Of a DNA stretch of 64,000 bases, positions 32,678-44,018 are shown one piece after another. The notes under the pieces were generated by a model. That model did no database searches. It was not told the origin of the DNA and saw only the letters and a program-made list of their open reading frames with translations. The DNA is taken from positions 42,131,749 to 42,195,748 of the forward strand of contig CM070590.1 of the NCBI GenBank assembly GCA_036346355.1. The letters are read 5' to 3'. Source of the DNA: Rhipidocladum racemiflorum. Its lineage: Eukaryota > Streptophyta > Magnoliopsida > Poales > Poaceae. The stretch's first letter is position 1. Every line of letters begins with the position of its first letter. A program made the translations under genes and the position numbers.

Positions 32678-33629
32678 TGTAACACCCTAATTTTTGCTTT
32701 TCATGAATTTAAATAAGATTTGGCACTTTGGTGAATTTTTGGAATTTTCTGGAATTTATTTGGAATTTATTTGGAATTTATTTGAATTTATTCCCTTTTG
32801 AAATAATTGAAGAATTTAATTTTGCAAATTAAATTTTGTTGGAAATATTTTATCTGAGTCCAAAATGTTCCAAAATATTTCCTAGAATTTTTCTGGAATT
32901 TTTCTGAGTGTTTTGCTATTTTTAATGAATTAAATGAATTTCTGGGAATTAATTGGATTATTTAATCGCTGGAAAAACCTAATCGGTTTCACTGTTCATC
33001 CGACCGGACCCGAGTCCATGTCAGACTTGTGTCCGACCCGGACCCGACTGCGCCAGCCGTTCCGGTCGAACCAAGTCACCAAGCCCTAACGCGAGTGACC
33101 GTTGGATCGAGATCCAACGGCCACGATCGCGCCACGTCGCCCGAACCCGAGTTCGACCGAGCCAGCCAGGACGCCCGAGCCAGACCCGAGCCCAAATCCC
33201 CGTACCGTTGGATCTTGATCCAACGGCTCACGTTGAGCCATGTCACCCAATCCGAATCCATTTTGGATTCCGCCGCCGCAGCTGTGTGGGCCTCGGTTTC
33301 CGCGAGTTTCACGGACGCCGAGGGGCCTATTTAATGCGCTGCCACCGCCATCGTGTTCTCCGTTTCCTTGCGCACCTGTAGCCCTAGACAAGGTCGCCTG
33401 AGCCGCCGCCGTTTGCCCGCGAGAGCTCGCCGTAGTTGGTCTAGCGCTCCACCGCAGTTATTCGTCGTTTCCGCCGCCGTCCGCTGTCCTCTGCCGCCGT
33501 TGAGCTCAGATCCAGAACCGCAAGGACAAGCCGCGCCGGAGGGGACCTTTCACTTCACCGGAATCGCGCCCCAGCGCTGTTGCCGTGGTCGCCGTCCTCG
33601 TCTCCGGTGAGCCAGCTCTGCCGCGCGCC
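32678..33629 (+). repeat. Gy3 3' LTR, first piece
   Basis: Starts TGTAACACCC after the polypurine tract. AT-rich head, palindrome block, TATTTAA at 33328-33334, then GC-rich exon 1 sequence cut by Co2 at 33629 (duplication gcgcc). Confidence 0.92.
33328..33334 (+). promoter_or_regulatory. Gy3 3' LTR TATA box
   Basis: TATTTAA, homologous to the motif in the Gy2 LTR at 3353 and to the soloA target site in the Gy3 5' LTR. Confidence 0.55.
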
Positions 33630-35029
33630 TGAAGGATCATTGTTTTTTGATCCATGTGTTTTTGATGATGAGTATTTGAATATTCGAAGAGATTTGAAAA
33701 GATTTGAGTTGATTTGATTTTGGTTCAGTATTTGAAAAGGATTTGAAACCAATTTGAAACGATTTATTTTTTGGTTTCTTTATTTGAAAAGATTCAGATT
33801 TTGCAAAAGAGTTTGGTCTGATTTTTAATTATGTTTTTGGTTGATTTTATTTGATGCAATACGCTCGTGTGAGTGGTTGCATGGATTAACTTGAGTCAAG
33901 TCGCGGACTTGGGCTCGGAAATTGTTTTTGTGTTTTTTGTTCATGTGCAGGTGTTGCTTGAGGTCGAACGTGGTCGGTGACAGGACTGAGACTAGGTTCA
34001 GGGAGGAACTGAGGTCGTGAGGGTCGAGGGTGTCATGCGAGATGTTTCGGACTAGAGAACGGTGCATGTGAGATCGAGATCGTTGCAGCGTAGTGGCAGG
34101 AAGCCGTACGCGTGTATACGAATTTTAGAGTGTGTGTGTGCATATGTGTGTGCATGCATGCAAGTGTGTGTGTACGTGCATGTGTGTGTGCATACATGTG
34201 AGTGTGTGAGTATACATGCATGTGTGTGCATGTATGTGTGTGTGAATGCATTTAATGCATGAGTGAGTGTGTGCATGCATGCAAGTGTGTGTGCAAGCAT
34301 GCAAGTGTGTGTGTGTGCATGCGAGTATGTGTTTGCATGTAGTGTGTTGCGTGCATGCATGTGTGCGTGGTGCGTGTGTGTGGCGTGCGTGCGTTGTGTT
34401 GCGTGCGTGAGTTGTGTTGCATGCAAGAGCATCCTTGCAGGCAGCCGGTGTAAAGAAAAGGGAAACCGAGTCAACATCTGTTTGAAAGAAAAAGGAAACG
34501 GAAACGATTTCGGTTTGGATTGGAGTTGAATCCAAATCGGCTTGGTGGACAGATTTTGGTGCACCTCTTGTCCTTTAAATAGAGAGTTCTAGGGGCTTAG
34601 AAATCAATCCAATGCAAAGGGCAAGAAGCAAAAGGTGCCTACAACAAAGAAGAGCTTTTGTGCTCTCTTTAGTTTGTTTAGGGTTTTCTAATCTTGTGAG
34701 ATTAGAGATTTTGTTTAGGGTTTTCTAATCATTGAATATTAGAAGATTTTTTTTTGGTGTCATCTTGTTGAAGATGGCTTTGGAATAAGAAGATAAGTTT
34801 ATGCAATATTCTTCTTTTCGCTTTGATTCTTGATTAGAAGGTTTGTTTGATTTTTGATAGAACTAGTTTTGATTTTTATTCGACTTGTCTCGCTAATTAA
34901 TCTAGGGTTTTGATCTCTACGATATTAGATATTCTTCCACTATTTAGGGGTCTTTAATTTTCCGAAAGAAATAGTTGAATTTTATTCGGCATCTATTCAC
35001 CCCCCTCTAGTTGCCTACTCGGTCCTACA
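33630..35029 (+). repeat. Co2 5' LTR
   Basis: 1400 bp with TG..CA ends. A block at about 33950-34070 resembles the Co1 LTR (gactaggttcagggaggaac, gtcatgcg, aacggtgca). Then about 300 bp of TG-rich alternating sequence, then TATA-like TTTAAATA at 34574-34581 and a T-rich 3' part. Confidence 0.95.
34131..34430. repeat. Co2 LTR alternating TG/CATG tract
   Basis: About 300 bp of (TG)n mixed with GCATGCATGCAAG blocks, alternating purine and pyrimidine. The copy in the 3' LTR is at 42126-42425. It creates long Cys/Val or His/Thr ORFs on both strands that I do not regard as genes. Confidence 0.85.
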
Positions 35030-35031
35030 AG

Positions 35032-35043
35032 TGGTATCAGAGC
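35032..35043 (+). other. Co2 primer-binding site
   Basis: TGGTATCAGAGC, two bases after the 5' LTR; initiator-Met tRNA type. Confidence 0.93.
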
Positions 35044-35090
35044 AAGGTTCTACTAATCCATCTTAACAGGTGATTAGTAAACGGTAAGTT

Positions 35091-37288
35091 ATGGCAACAG
35101 AGAAATACTCAAACAAGCCGCCAATCTTCGATGGCACAGACTTCCCCTAATGGCGGATCCGGATGATCGCATATCTTCAAGCTCAAGGTAACGCGATATG
35201 GCGCAAGGTAAAAATTTAAATGCGAGCTTCCTTCTAATGATGATATTGATAAAATCGAGTTTGAAAAAGATGTTGAAAACAATAATAGAGCTAGAAACAT
35301 ATTGCTTCAAGGACTTGCTAGAAAAGAATTCGATAGAGTCTGTCATTTACTCCTTGCTCATGAAATTTGGAAATCTCTTCAAGATTATCATGAGGGCACC
35401 GACTCTGTAAAAGAAGCTAGGCAAGATCAATTTAAAAGGAATACACTAGATTTGAAATGAACTCTGGAGAATCTCTAGATGATTGTTTTGCTCGCTTTAA
35501 TGTAATCTTAAACAATCTTAGAGCTGTAGATGTAAAGTACACTGACTCTGAAAATGCTAGACATTTCCTATCATCTCTTGATCTTAAAATCTGGCAAATG
35601 AAAGTGACTGCTTTTAGGGAAGTTCACAAGATGAGTGAAATGACTTTGGATAAACAATATTCTAGTCTCAAGACTTTTGAGATAGACATTGTTTCAAGAA
35701 CTTCCAATGATAACTCTATGGCTCTTAATGCTAATTCTTCATATGATAATGCTACTAGTTCTTCATCATCATATTCCATTACTGCTTTGAGTGCTCTTAG
35801 TGATGAACAGCTAGATCAAATACCAGAAGATACACTTGCTCTTCTTTCCAAGCGTGTCAATGCAGCTTACATGAGATCAAGGGAGAGAAGAGGAGCCTCC
35901 ATCCTTTGCTACAAGCTGCGGCAAGGCCGGGCACATCCGTGCTAAGCTGTTTCAAGAACAAAGATAAAGAGGAGAAGGAGCAAAGCAACTCCTCCAAGTC
36001 CTTCCGGCCAAAAGAGAGCAAGGACAAAAATAAGCAACGGACAAAGAAGATGCTCAACAAAGTCTTCGCGGCAATTGGTCGCTTAGACTTAAGCGACATT
36101 GAGGATTCAACTGACGAGGAGAAGGAAACGAAGCACACGAAGCTGAACGAGAAAGATTTCACTGGACTGTGCTTCATGGAGAAAGGGAACACTAGTGATT
36201 CTAGTGACAACGACACACCTCCAAATGATGGTGATGAGTTAATACCTTCATATGATGAGCTTTGTGAAGTTTTAGTCATATTGAGAAAATCTTTAAGAAA
36301 ATCTTCACTCAAAAATAAAAACTTAGAGAAAGATCTATCCATGCTGAAAACTGAAAACTTTGATCTTAGAAATTCAAATTCTGAAAAGACATGTGATTCT
36401 TGCTTAGATCTCAAATTTGAAATTAAATCTCTAAAAGAGGAACATATGATTAAACTAGAACAAGTTTATGCCAAACAATTGAAAAATGAAAAACTTGTGA
36501 AAAATGTTGGTTGCTCTCTTGATGGTTTACATGGTCAAACTTCTTGTTCTAAATGTCCCATACTAGAATTGAAGTTGCATGATGCAGATGCTAAGATTAC
36601 TCAATTGTTTAATGATTTGCTTACACATGAAGTTCTTTCATGCTCAACTTGTCGCAAGCAAAAAGAAAAAGTAGATGTTTCCTGTAATAATTGTTTAACA
36701 CTCTCTCGAAAAATTGATTACATGGAAAAGTCTTTAGAACGTTTTACTAAAGGAAAGAAAAATCTAAATATGATTTTGGATCAATCAAGAGTCAGCACTC
36801 ATCACAAAGGTTTAGGTTTTGATCCTTATGCTCATCACAAATCATATGCTCCTACTATTGTTAAAACTCTTGAAAGTGGAAAGTTTGAAATTGTCAAAGA
36901 ACCTGAGAAAATTGTCTTCAAATCTGCTGGAATTTTATCTTCTACTATGATGAATGCAAATGTTGCTTCTGCTTCTAAAGTCAAACCATTTGTTAAGTAC
37001 AATTGCACTCATTGTGGAAAAGATGGTCATTTGATGAATTTTTGTTTTAGACTAGCCAAACAACAGAGAAAGGAAAATTTAAAGGCTAAGTCTAACTTTA
37101 GACAAACACGTATCATTTCTCCACATGTTCCGCTAGTAAAAGCAAACAAAATACCTGGAAATTCATCTACTTTGCATTCACAAGCTTTTGTACGATCACC
37201 TCCTCGTCGAGTGATTCAGTGCTGGATACCTAAATCATATTTCTCTAACCCCAGCGCTGAATCCTCGACATCTTCTGTTCATAACATG
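35091..37288 (+). pseudogene. gag: Co2 gag with coiled coil, CXXC pairs and zinc knuckles
   Basis: Starts at ATG 35091 (MATEKYSNKPPIFDGTDFP). An early TAA lies where a Tyr is expected, and TGA near 35457 and a frameshift near 35200 also break it. The Gag core is FARFNVILNNLRAVDVKY and ENARHFLSSLDLKIWQMKVT. The first zinc knuckle (about 35910-35950, CGKAGHIRAK) is split by a frameshift. From 35906 a long frame is open to 37288: a Lys/Glu-rich linker, then a predicted coiled coil with CDSC (36392), CSKC (36545), CSTC (36641) and CNNC (36683), and an intact second knuckle CTHCGKDGHLMNFC at 37004-37045. The frame ends at TAG 37289-37291. Confidence 0.88.
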
Positions 37289-37291
37289 TAG

Positions 37292-40200
37292 GTGGTACGA
37301 GAAGGGAAGGAGAACATCTGGGTTGTTGATTCAGGATGTTGCCAACACATGACAGGCAACCCAAGTTGGTTCTCCTCCCTAACAAAAGCATCTGGGAATG
37401 AAACGATCACTTTTGGAGATGCTACTCTTTGGACGCGTCATTGCAAAGATCTTGTGAAGGTGAATGATCACTTTACTTTAAAGAATGTCTCTTTGGTGTC
37501 TAAACTGAAATTCAACCTTACATGCGTATCTCAATTGTTGGATGAAAACTTTGAAGTGAGTTTTAAACCAAATGCATGTAGAGTACTCGATGCTTCGGAA
37601 ACTTGACTCTTGAGATATCTAGACTTGGAAAAATTTTCATAGCAAATTTTAGCAATGCTTCAAGTTCACATTGTTTTGTTGCTTCAGAATCTAGAAATCT
37701 CAATTTTTGGCATCGTCGGTTAGGTCACATGGGCTTTGATCTGGTATCTAGATTGAGTGGTCTAGACTTAATTCGTGGCTTGCCAAAATTAAAATCTTGC
37801 AAAGACATTGTTTGTGCTTCCTGTCGACATGGTAAGATGGTTGGAGCCCCTCATGCTCCTGTCTCTCTTGTAATGACCACCGGCCCCTGGCCAACTTCTT
37901 CACATGGATACTGATGGGACCATCTCGAGTACAATCGTAGGAGGTAAGTGGTACTTTCTAGTAATAGTTGATGATTATTCGAGATACTCTTGGGTGCATT
38001 TTCTGTCTTCAAAAGATGAGATTTTTGGACTCTTTCCTGTCTTCATTAAGAGATTGATAAATGAATTGCCTAACTCATTGAAAGCCATAAGAACAGATAA
38101 TGGTACAGAATTCAAAAATGCCTTGTTTAAATCTTTTTGTGAGACTAATGGGATTGAACATCAATTTTCTTCGCCATATTCTCCCACACAGAATGGTGTT
38201 GTAGAAAGGAAAAATAGAACTTTGATTCAAATGGCTAGAACTATGCTAGATGAATACAACACTTCAAGAAAATTTTGGGCTGAGGCAATTTCTTCTGCTT
38301 GCTATATATCAAATAGGGTCTATCTCAGAGCTTTACTTGGTAAAACATCTTATGAACTGAGATTTGATCGTAAACCATCTGTTTCTCACTTACGAGTGTT
38401 TGGTTGCAAATGCTTTATTCTTAAACATGGAAATCTTGATAAATTCGAAGCTCGTAGTACAGATGGTATTTTTCTTGGCTATTCGTTGCACTCTCGTGGA
38501 TATCGTGTACTTGATTTATCGACTAACAAATTGTTGGAGACATGCGATGTTACTTTTGATGAGGCTAGCCCTGGAGCTAGACCCGACATTTCAGGTTCAC
38601 GAGAAGATTTAGAGCCAATCTTTTTGGATAAAAGATTCGAAGAAAATGATGAAGATAATGATGATGATGAGCTCATACCTACAGAACGGGAAGATGTTCC
38701 TGAACAAATTGATGTGACTATTACTTCAGATTCTCCTACACCTCCCACGACGACTGAAACAACTGGACCTCCCCTTACTGTTTTAAAGAACCATCCTCCT
38801 GAACAAATTATTGGAAGTCTTCATGAAAGGGTGACACGTTCTAATTCATCTCAAACTCTTTTATGCATGCATTCTGCTTTTGTTGCAAATTTTGAACCTA
38901 AGAACATTACTCATGCTTTAACTGATAGTTCTTGGGTAGATGCGATGCATGAAGAGTTAGAAAACTTTGAAAAGAATAAAGTTTGGTCTTTAGTGGAACC
39001 TCCTAAAAATCAAAACATTATTGGAACAAAATGGGTTTTTAAGAACAAGTTAAATGAAGATGGAATAATTGTTAGAAACAAAGCTAGACTTGTAGCTCAA
39101 GGTTATTCTCAACTTGAAGGAATTGATTTTGATGAAACATTTGCTCCTGTTGCTCGGTTAGAAGCTATTCGCATCCTCTTGGCTTTTGCAGCTTCAAAAG
39201 GTTTTAAGTTATTTCAAATGGATGTGAAAAGTGCTTTTCTAAACGGTTTTATAGAAGAAGAAGTTTTTGTGAAACAACCTCCTGGCTTTGAAAATGAAAA
39301 ATTTCCTAATCATGTATATCGTTTGTCAAAAGCTCTTTATGGATTAAAACAAGCCCCTCGTGCTTGGTATGATAGATTAAAAGGCTTCTTGCTTCAACAT
39401 AATTTTGAGATGGGAAAAGTTGATAAAACTCTATTTACTCAAAATTCAAATGATCAATTTCTTGTGGTGCAAATTTATGTGGATGATATTATCTTTGGAG
39501 GATCCTCCCACTCTCTTGTGTTGCATTTTTCTGAGCTAATGTCCAGGGAATTCGAGATGAGTATGATGGGAGAGTTGACATACTTTCTTGGATTTCAAAT
39601 CAAGCAAGCGAAAGACAGGATCTTCCTGCACCAATCCAAGTATACAAAGGAGCTACTAAAGAAATTCGATATGGGAGAAGGAAAGTCAGTATCTACTCCA
39701 ATGAGCACAACAACAATTTTGGATCCTGACGAAAATGGTGTCGAGATGGACCAAAAGGAATACAGAAGAATGATTGGATCACTACGTACTTGATCGCCGA
39801 GGCCTGACATACATTTTGCAAGATGTTTGTGGGCTTGATTTCAAGCCTCTCCTCGAGAATCACATCGACAAGCAATTAAAAGAATTTTCAGGTATCTTCG
39901 CTCCACTTCTGAATTTGGCATTTGGTATTCTTGTTCTTCTTCGCTTACACTCCTAGGATATTCTGATGCTGATTTTGCGGGGTGTAGATTAGATAGAAAG
40001 AGTACTTCTGGCACATGTCATTTTCTTGGCACTTCACTTGTTTCATGGTCTTCTAAGAAACAGTCCTCAGTTGCTCAATCTACTGCTGAAGCTGAATACG
40101 TTGCAGCCGCTAGTTGTTGTTCACAAATTCTTTGGATCACTTCAACTCTTAAAGATTACGGCATTAACTTTAATAGTGTTCCACTTCTTTGTGATAATAC

Positions 40201-40426
40201 TAGTGCAATTCACATCGCTAAAAATCCTGTTCAACATTCAAGGACTAAACACATTGATGTTCGATATCATTTTCTTAGAGATCATGTTGAAAAAGGGGCT
40301 ATTGAAATAAAATTTGTTGATTCAGATGCTCAAATTGCTGATATTTTCACTAAGCCGCTTGATTCTTCTCGCTTTGCTTTCTTACGCGGTGAACTTGGGA
40401 TCATTCATCCCCATGGGTTGATTTGA
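37292..40426 (+). pseudogene. pol: Co2 pol: protease, integrase, RT, RNase H, nearly intact
   Basis: In frame with gag across a TAG. Protease ENIWVVDSGCCQHMTGN has its catalytic Asp at 37328. Integrase zinc finger (HRRLGHMGF, CASCRHGK), then DDE core (VIVDDYSRY, RTDNGTEF, NGVVERKNR). RT has GTKWVFKNK, ARLVAQGYSQLEGIDFDETFAPV, DVKSAFLNGFI, YVDDIIFGG near 39476 and MMGELTYFLGFQIKQ. RNase H has GYSDADFAG and DNTSAIHIAKNPVQHSRTKHID, ending at TGA 40424-40426. Breaks are frameshifts near 37604 and 37890, TGA at 39791-39793 and TGA at 39836-39838 (CGA expected from Co1). Confidence 0.92.
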
Positions 40427-41611
40427 GGGGGAGTCTTGATTTTGACTCTTTCATTTGTGTTACTTGACTTTGGTTACTACAAGGAGCTATTTTGATGTTA
40501 CGCTTAAAGAAAAACTCCCCTGTTTTCATTGCATCATGTAGTACAAAGCTTTGTTGACTATTCTTGTGTATATAGTCAAATTAATGCTACATTGCTTCAC
40601 TTCTCACTAAAAGACTAAAATAATTCAATTTGAGATGCTTTTCGAGAATATTTTGGCTCTTGCTCATTATGGTATTGCATTTGTGAAATAGGCTTAAAAG
40701 TTTCTTGTCATCTGTTGAAAGGCTAGAGCTGATTAGAAACTATGTGTGAGCTTTTTGTTGGACTTCAAATGATCATTATGAGTCTCAAGCAAAATCAGTG
40801 TTTTAATATTAAAAGCAAGTTGAAAAAGATGCAAGCAAAAGCTACTTGGCTAAACACAAGTTTAGTACAATGTGCAGCTTCCTTGCCAGGGATTTCAATT
40901 CAAAAGATGCAAGAAAAGGCTACTTGTCTAAACAAAAGTTCAGAACAATGTGAAGCCACTTGCCAATTTAAACTGAGAAAGAACAAGAAAGAACTACCTA
41001 CTCATACACAAGTATGGGCTAGTGTGCAGTTACTTGTCATCCCTGTTGATCACAAAGCAAAATTGTCAAACTTGCTAAAAGAGAAAAAGGAAATTCAAAT
41101 TTTTGAAAAGGCTTGAGACAAACATTAGTGAATTTGAAAGTCTCTCTTTGCTCATGATAGATTTCTTTTTAGCTTTGGCAAAATCAATTTATGACATTTT
41201 ACTTGTTTGCTCTAATTTGCTTATGCAACAACTATTCTATGTGTAAGAGCCTCCATATTCTCACAATTTGCTTTCTCATTGGATAAATTGATACAAAATA
41301 TGAAAACTCTCGTAAAAACTCTCCAAATGCTTTACTTTGATTATATACCTTGAATATACTTCAAAGCTTGAGATACTGCATTCATTAAGGGGGAGTTTTG
41401 AGATCTTGATGACTATTTTGTCAAAAAGGGGGAGAGCAAGTAAAGAAGAAGAAAAATAAAAAGAAAGGAGAAATTCAAACTGTTTGAGAATTTGGATTTA
41501 CTTGGTCTTTACTTGGTCTTGGAATCTTTTTGGTCTCGAACTCTCTCAAACTCTCATTTGGTATTTTTCTACCTTTGTCAAATCTTATATTGTGTTTTGT
41601 CAAATTACTCA
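40427..41611 (+). other. Co2 post-pol segment with a duplicated 124-aa ORF
   Basis: Starts with a purine run (gagggggagtct) right after the pol stop. An ORF at 40742-41116 (124 aa) contains an internal duplication: KMQAKATWLNTSLVQCAAS followed by KMQEKATCLNKSSEQCEAT (about 40824-40887 and 40902-40964). No signal peptide or transmembrane helix is clear, so an envelope-like role is not supported. More purine runs (aagggggag) occur near 41390 and 41425. Most of the rest is AT-rich with no gene seen. Confidence 0.6.
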
Positions 41612-41624
41612 TCAAGGGGGAGAT
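41612..41624 (+). other. Co2 polypurine tract
   Basis: tcaagggggagat ends at the base before the 3' LTR. Confidence 0.88.
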
Positions 41625-43024
41625 TGAAGGATCATTGTTTTTTGATCCATGTGTTTTTGATGATGAGTATTTGAATATTCGAAGAGATTTGAAAAGATTT
41701 GAGTTGATTTGATTTTGGTTAAGGATTTGAAAAGGATTTGAAACCAATTTGAAACGATTTATTTTTTGGTTTCTTTATTTGAAAAGATTCAGATTTTGCA
41801 AAAGAGTTTGGTTTGATTTTTAATTATGTTTTTGGTTGATTTTATTTGATGCAATACGCTCGTGTGAGTGGTTGCATGGATTAACTTGAGTCAAGTCGCG
41901 GACTTGGGCACGGAAATTGTTTTTGTGTTTTTTGTTCACGTGCAGGTGTTGCTTGAGGTTGAACGTGGTCGGTGACAGGACTGAGACTAGGTTCAGGGAG
42001 GAACTGAGGTCGTGAGGGTCGAGGGTGTCATGCGAGATGTTTCGGACTAGAGAACGGTGCACGTGAGATCGAGATCGTTGCAGCGTAGTGGCAGGAAGCC
42101 ATACGCGTGTATACGAATTTTAGAGTGTGTGTGTGCATATGTGTGTGCATGCATGCAAGTGTGTGTGTACGTGCATGTGTGTGTGCATACATGTGAGTGT
42201 GTGAGTATACATGCATGTGTGTGCATGTATGTGTGTGTGAATGCATTTAATGCATGAGTGAGTGTGTGCATGCATGCAAGTGTGTGTTCATGCATGCAAG
42301 TGTGTGTGTGTGCATGCGAGTATGTGTTTGCATGTAGTGTGTTGCGTGCATGCATGTGTGCGTGGTGCGTGTGTGTGGCGTGCGTGCGTTGTGTTGCGTG
42401 CGTGAGTTGTGTTGCATGCAAGAGCATCCTTGCAGGCAGCCGGCATAAAGAAAGGGAAACCGAGTCAACATCTGTTTGAAAGAAAAAGGAAACGGAAACA
42501 GTTTCGGTTTGGATTGGAGTTGAATCCAAATCGGCTTGGTGGACAGATTTTGGTGCACCTCTTGTCCTTTAAATAGAGAGTTCTAGGGGCTTAGAAATCA
42601 ATCCAATGCAAAGGGCAAGAAGCAAAAGGTGCCTACAACAAAGAAGAGCTTTTGTGCTCTCTTTAGTTTGTTTAGGGTTTTCTAATCTTGTGAGATTAGA
42701 GATTTTGTTTAGGGTTTTCTAATCATTGAAGATTAGAAGATTTTTTTTTGGTGTCATCTTGTTGAAGATGGCATTGGAATAAAAAGATAAGTTTATGCAA
42801 TATTCTTCTTTTCGCTTTGATTCTTGATTAGAAGGTTTGTTTGATTTTTGATAGAACTAGTTTTGATTTTTGTTCGACTTGTCTCGCTAATTAATCTAGG
42901 GTTTTGATCTCTACGATATTAGATATTCTTCCACTATTTAGGGGTCTTTAATTTTCCGAAAGAAATAGTTGAATTTTATTCGGCATCTATTCACCCCCCC
43001 TCTAGTTGCCTACTCGGTCCTACA
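41625..43024 (+). repeat. Co2 3' LTR
   Basis: 1400 bp, nearly identical to 33630-35029, ends at the gcgcc duplication. It contains the TG tract (42126-42425) and TATA-like ctttaaatag near 42567. Confidence 0.96.
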
Positions 43025-43029
43025 GCGCC

Positions 43030-43577
43030 ATCGCCATCGTTAGAGCTCCACCAACCGTCCGATCAAGATCCAAGGGCCCAGATTCGTCCACGTCACCCCC
43101 GGTGAGATCCCACGTGTTAATCTCTAGATCTATTTCCAAACGCTGGATCTAGATCCAACGGTTTAGATCGTGTCACGTAGCCGTAACTGCACCGTGCTTG
43201 GTTAGATGTCAGCCATTAGATCTAGATCGAACGGCTAGGGTTAGCCACGTTGTAAACTCTAGATTGGATCTTGACCGTCCGATCAAGATCGAACGGTCCA
43301 GATCAGCCGAGTAGTTTCCTATTGCGTTAAGCTAGATCCGATCTGGGCCGTTGATTTTCAAATCAACGACCGAGATCATGCCACGTGCTCGGAAGTTGGA
43401 CCGCCGCGGTCAACCCGGTCAGCCGCGGTCACCGCTGACGTCAGCCGTGACGTCATGCGGGGCCCGCGTGTCAGCGACCGAGCCAAAACGCACCATGACA
43501 TCACGCTGACGTCACGGTGGGTCCCGCGTGTCAGCCCACTCGGCTGAATCAGGCCGACGCCATGCCGACGTCACGGA
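43030..43577 (+). repeat. Gy3 3' LTR, second piece
   Basis: Continues exon 1 sequence after Co2, with the predicted donor CCCCCG|GTGAG at 43101/43102 and the palindrome block, and is cut at about 43577 by Gy4. The last 30 bases differ from the other LTR copies. Confidence 0.85.
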
Positions 43578-44018
43578 TGTGAGGGCCCTTGTCCTATACC
43601 GCATCAGACGCCGCTTCATCAGAGCGTATAGCACCGTATAGCAACATGAAGGCTCGATATCAAAATCTGAACCCAAAAATTCGATTGACGGAATCGAACC
43701 CTTAGCTTCGCACCTGCACTGTGACGCATCCGACATCGTTCCCTGGATCAATAGCCCAAGATCGCGTACCAACAACACAAGTATCAACGCACAAACGAAC
43801 TAAGTTAACTTAATTTACATAATCAAGGCGTAAATCTTACAATATCCTACGAAGTAGATTACAAAAGAAAGAACGACAACGGAAACCAAAAGTGACATCA
43901 AAACCGGCAAATGAGCCCGAACACACCCTAAGGCGGTGATTGGAGGGAGGACCTCACGGCCACAAAGACTCGCAGAATCAAGCTCAAGATCACCCAGACA
44001 TCATCACCTGTACCTTCC

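Larger units (their letters stand above)
33630..43024 (+). mobile_element. Co2: Ty1/copia element (SIRE/Maximus-like) nested in the Gy3 3' LTR
   Basis: Two LTRs of equal length (33630-35029 and 41625-43024, 1400 bp each) that start TGAAGGATCATTG and end GGTCCTACA. The perfect duplication is gcgcc (33625-33629 and 43025-43029). The LTRs differ at few positions, so this is a young insertion. Internal order is PBS, gag, protease, integrase, RT, RNase H, a 1.2-kb post-pol segment and the polypurine tract. It is a different family from Co1, though related. Confidence 0.96.

Noticed and set aside
34052..34564. Long ORFs rich in His/Thr or Cys/Val over the TG tracts (also 42047-42558)
   Set aside because: They come from alternating TG/CA sequence, are open on both strands at once and have no other coding sign.
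40742..41116. Envelope-like gene in Co2
   Set aside because: No signal peptide, membrane helix or cleavage-like site is visible, and Co1 lacks it. Listed only as an ORF of unknown meaning.
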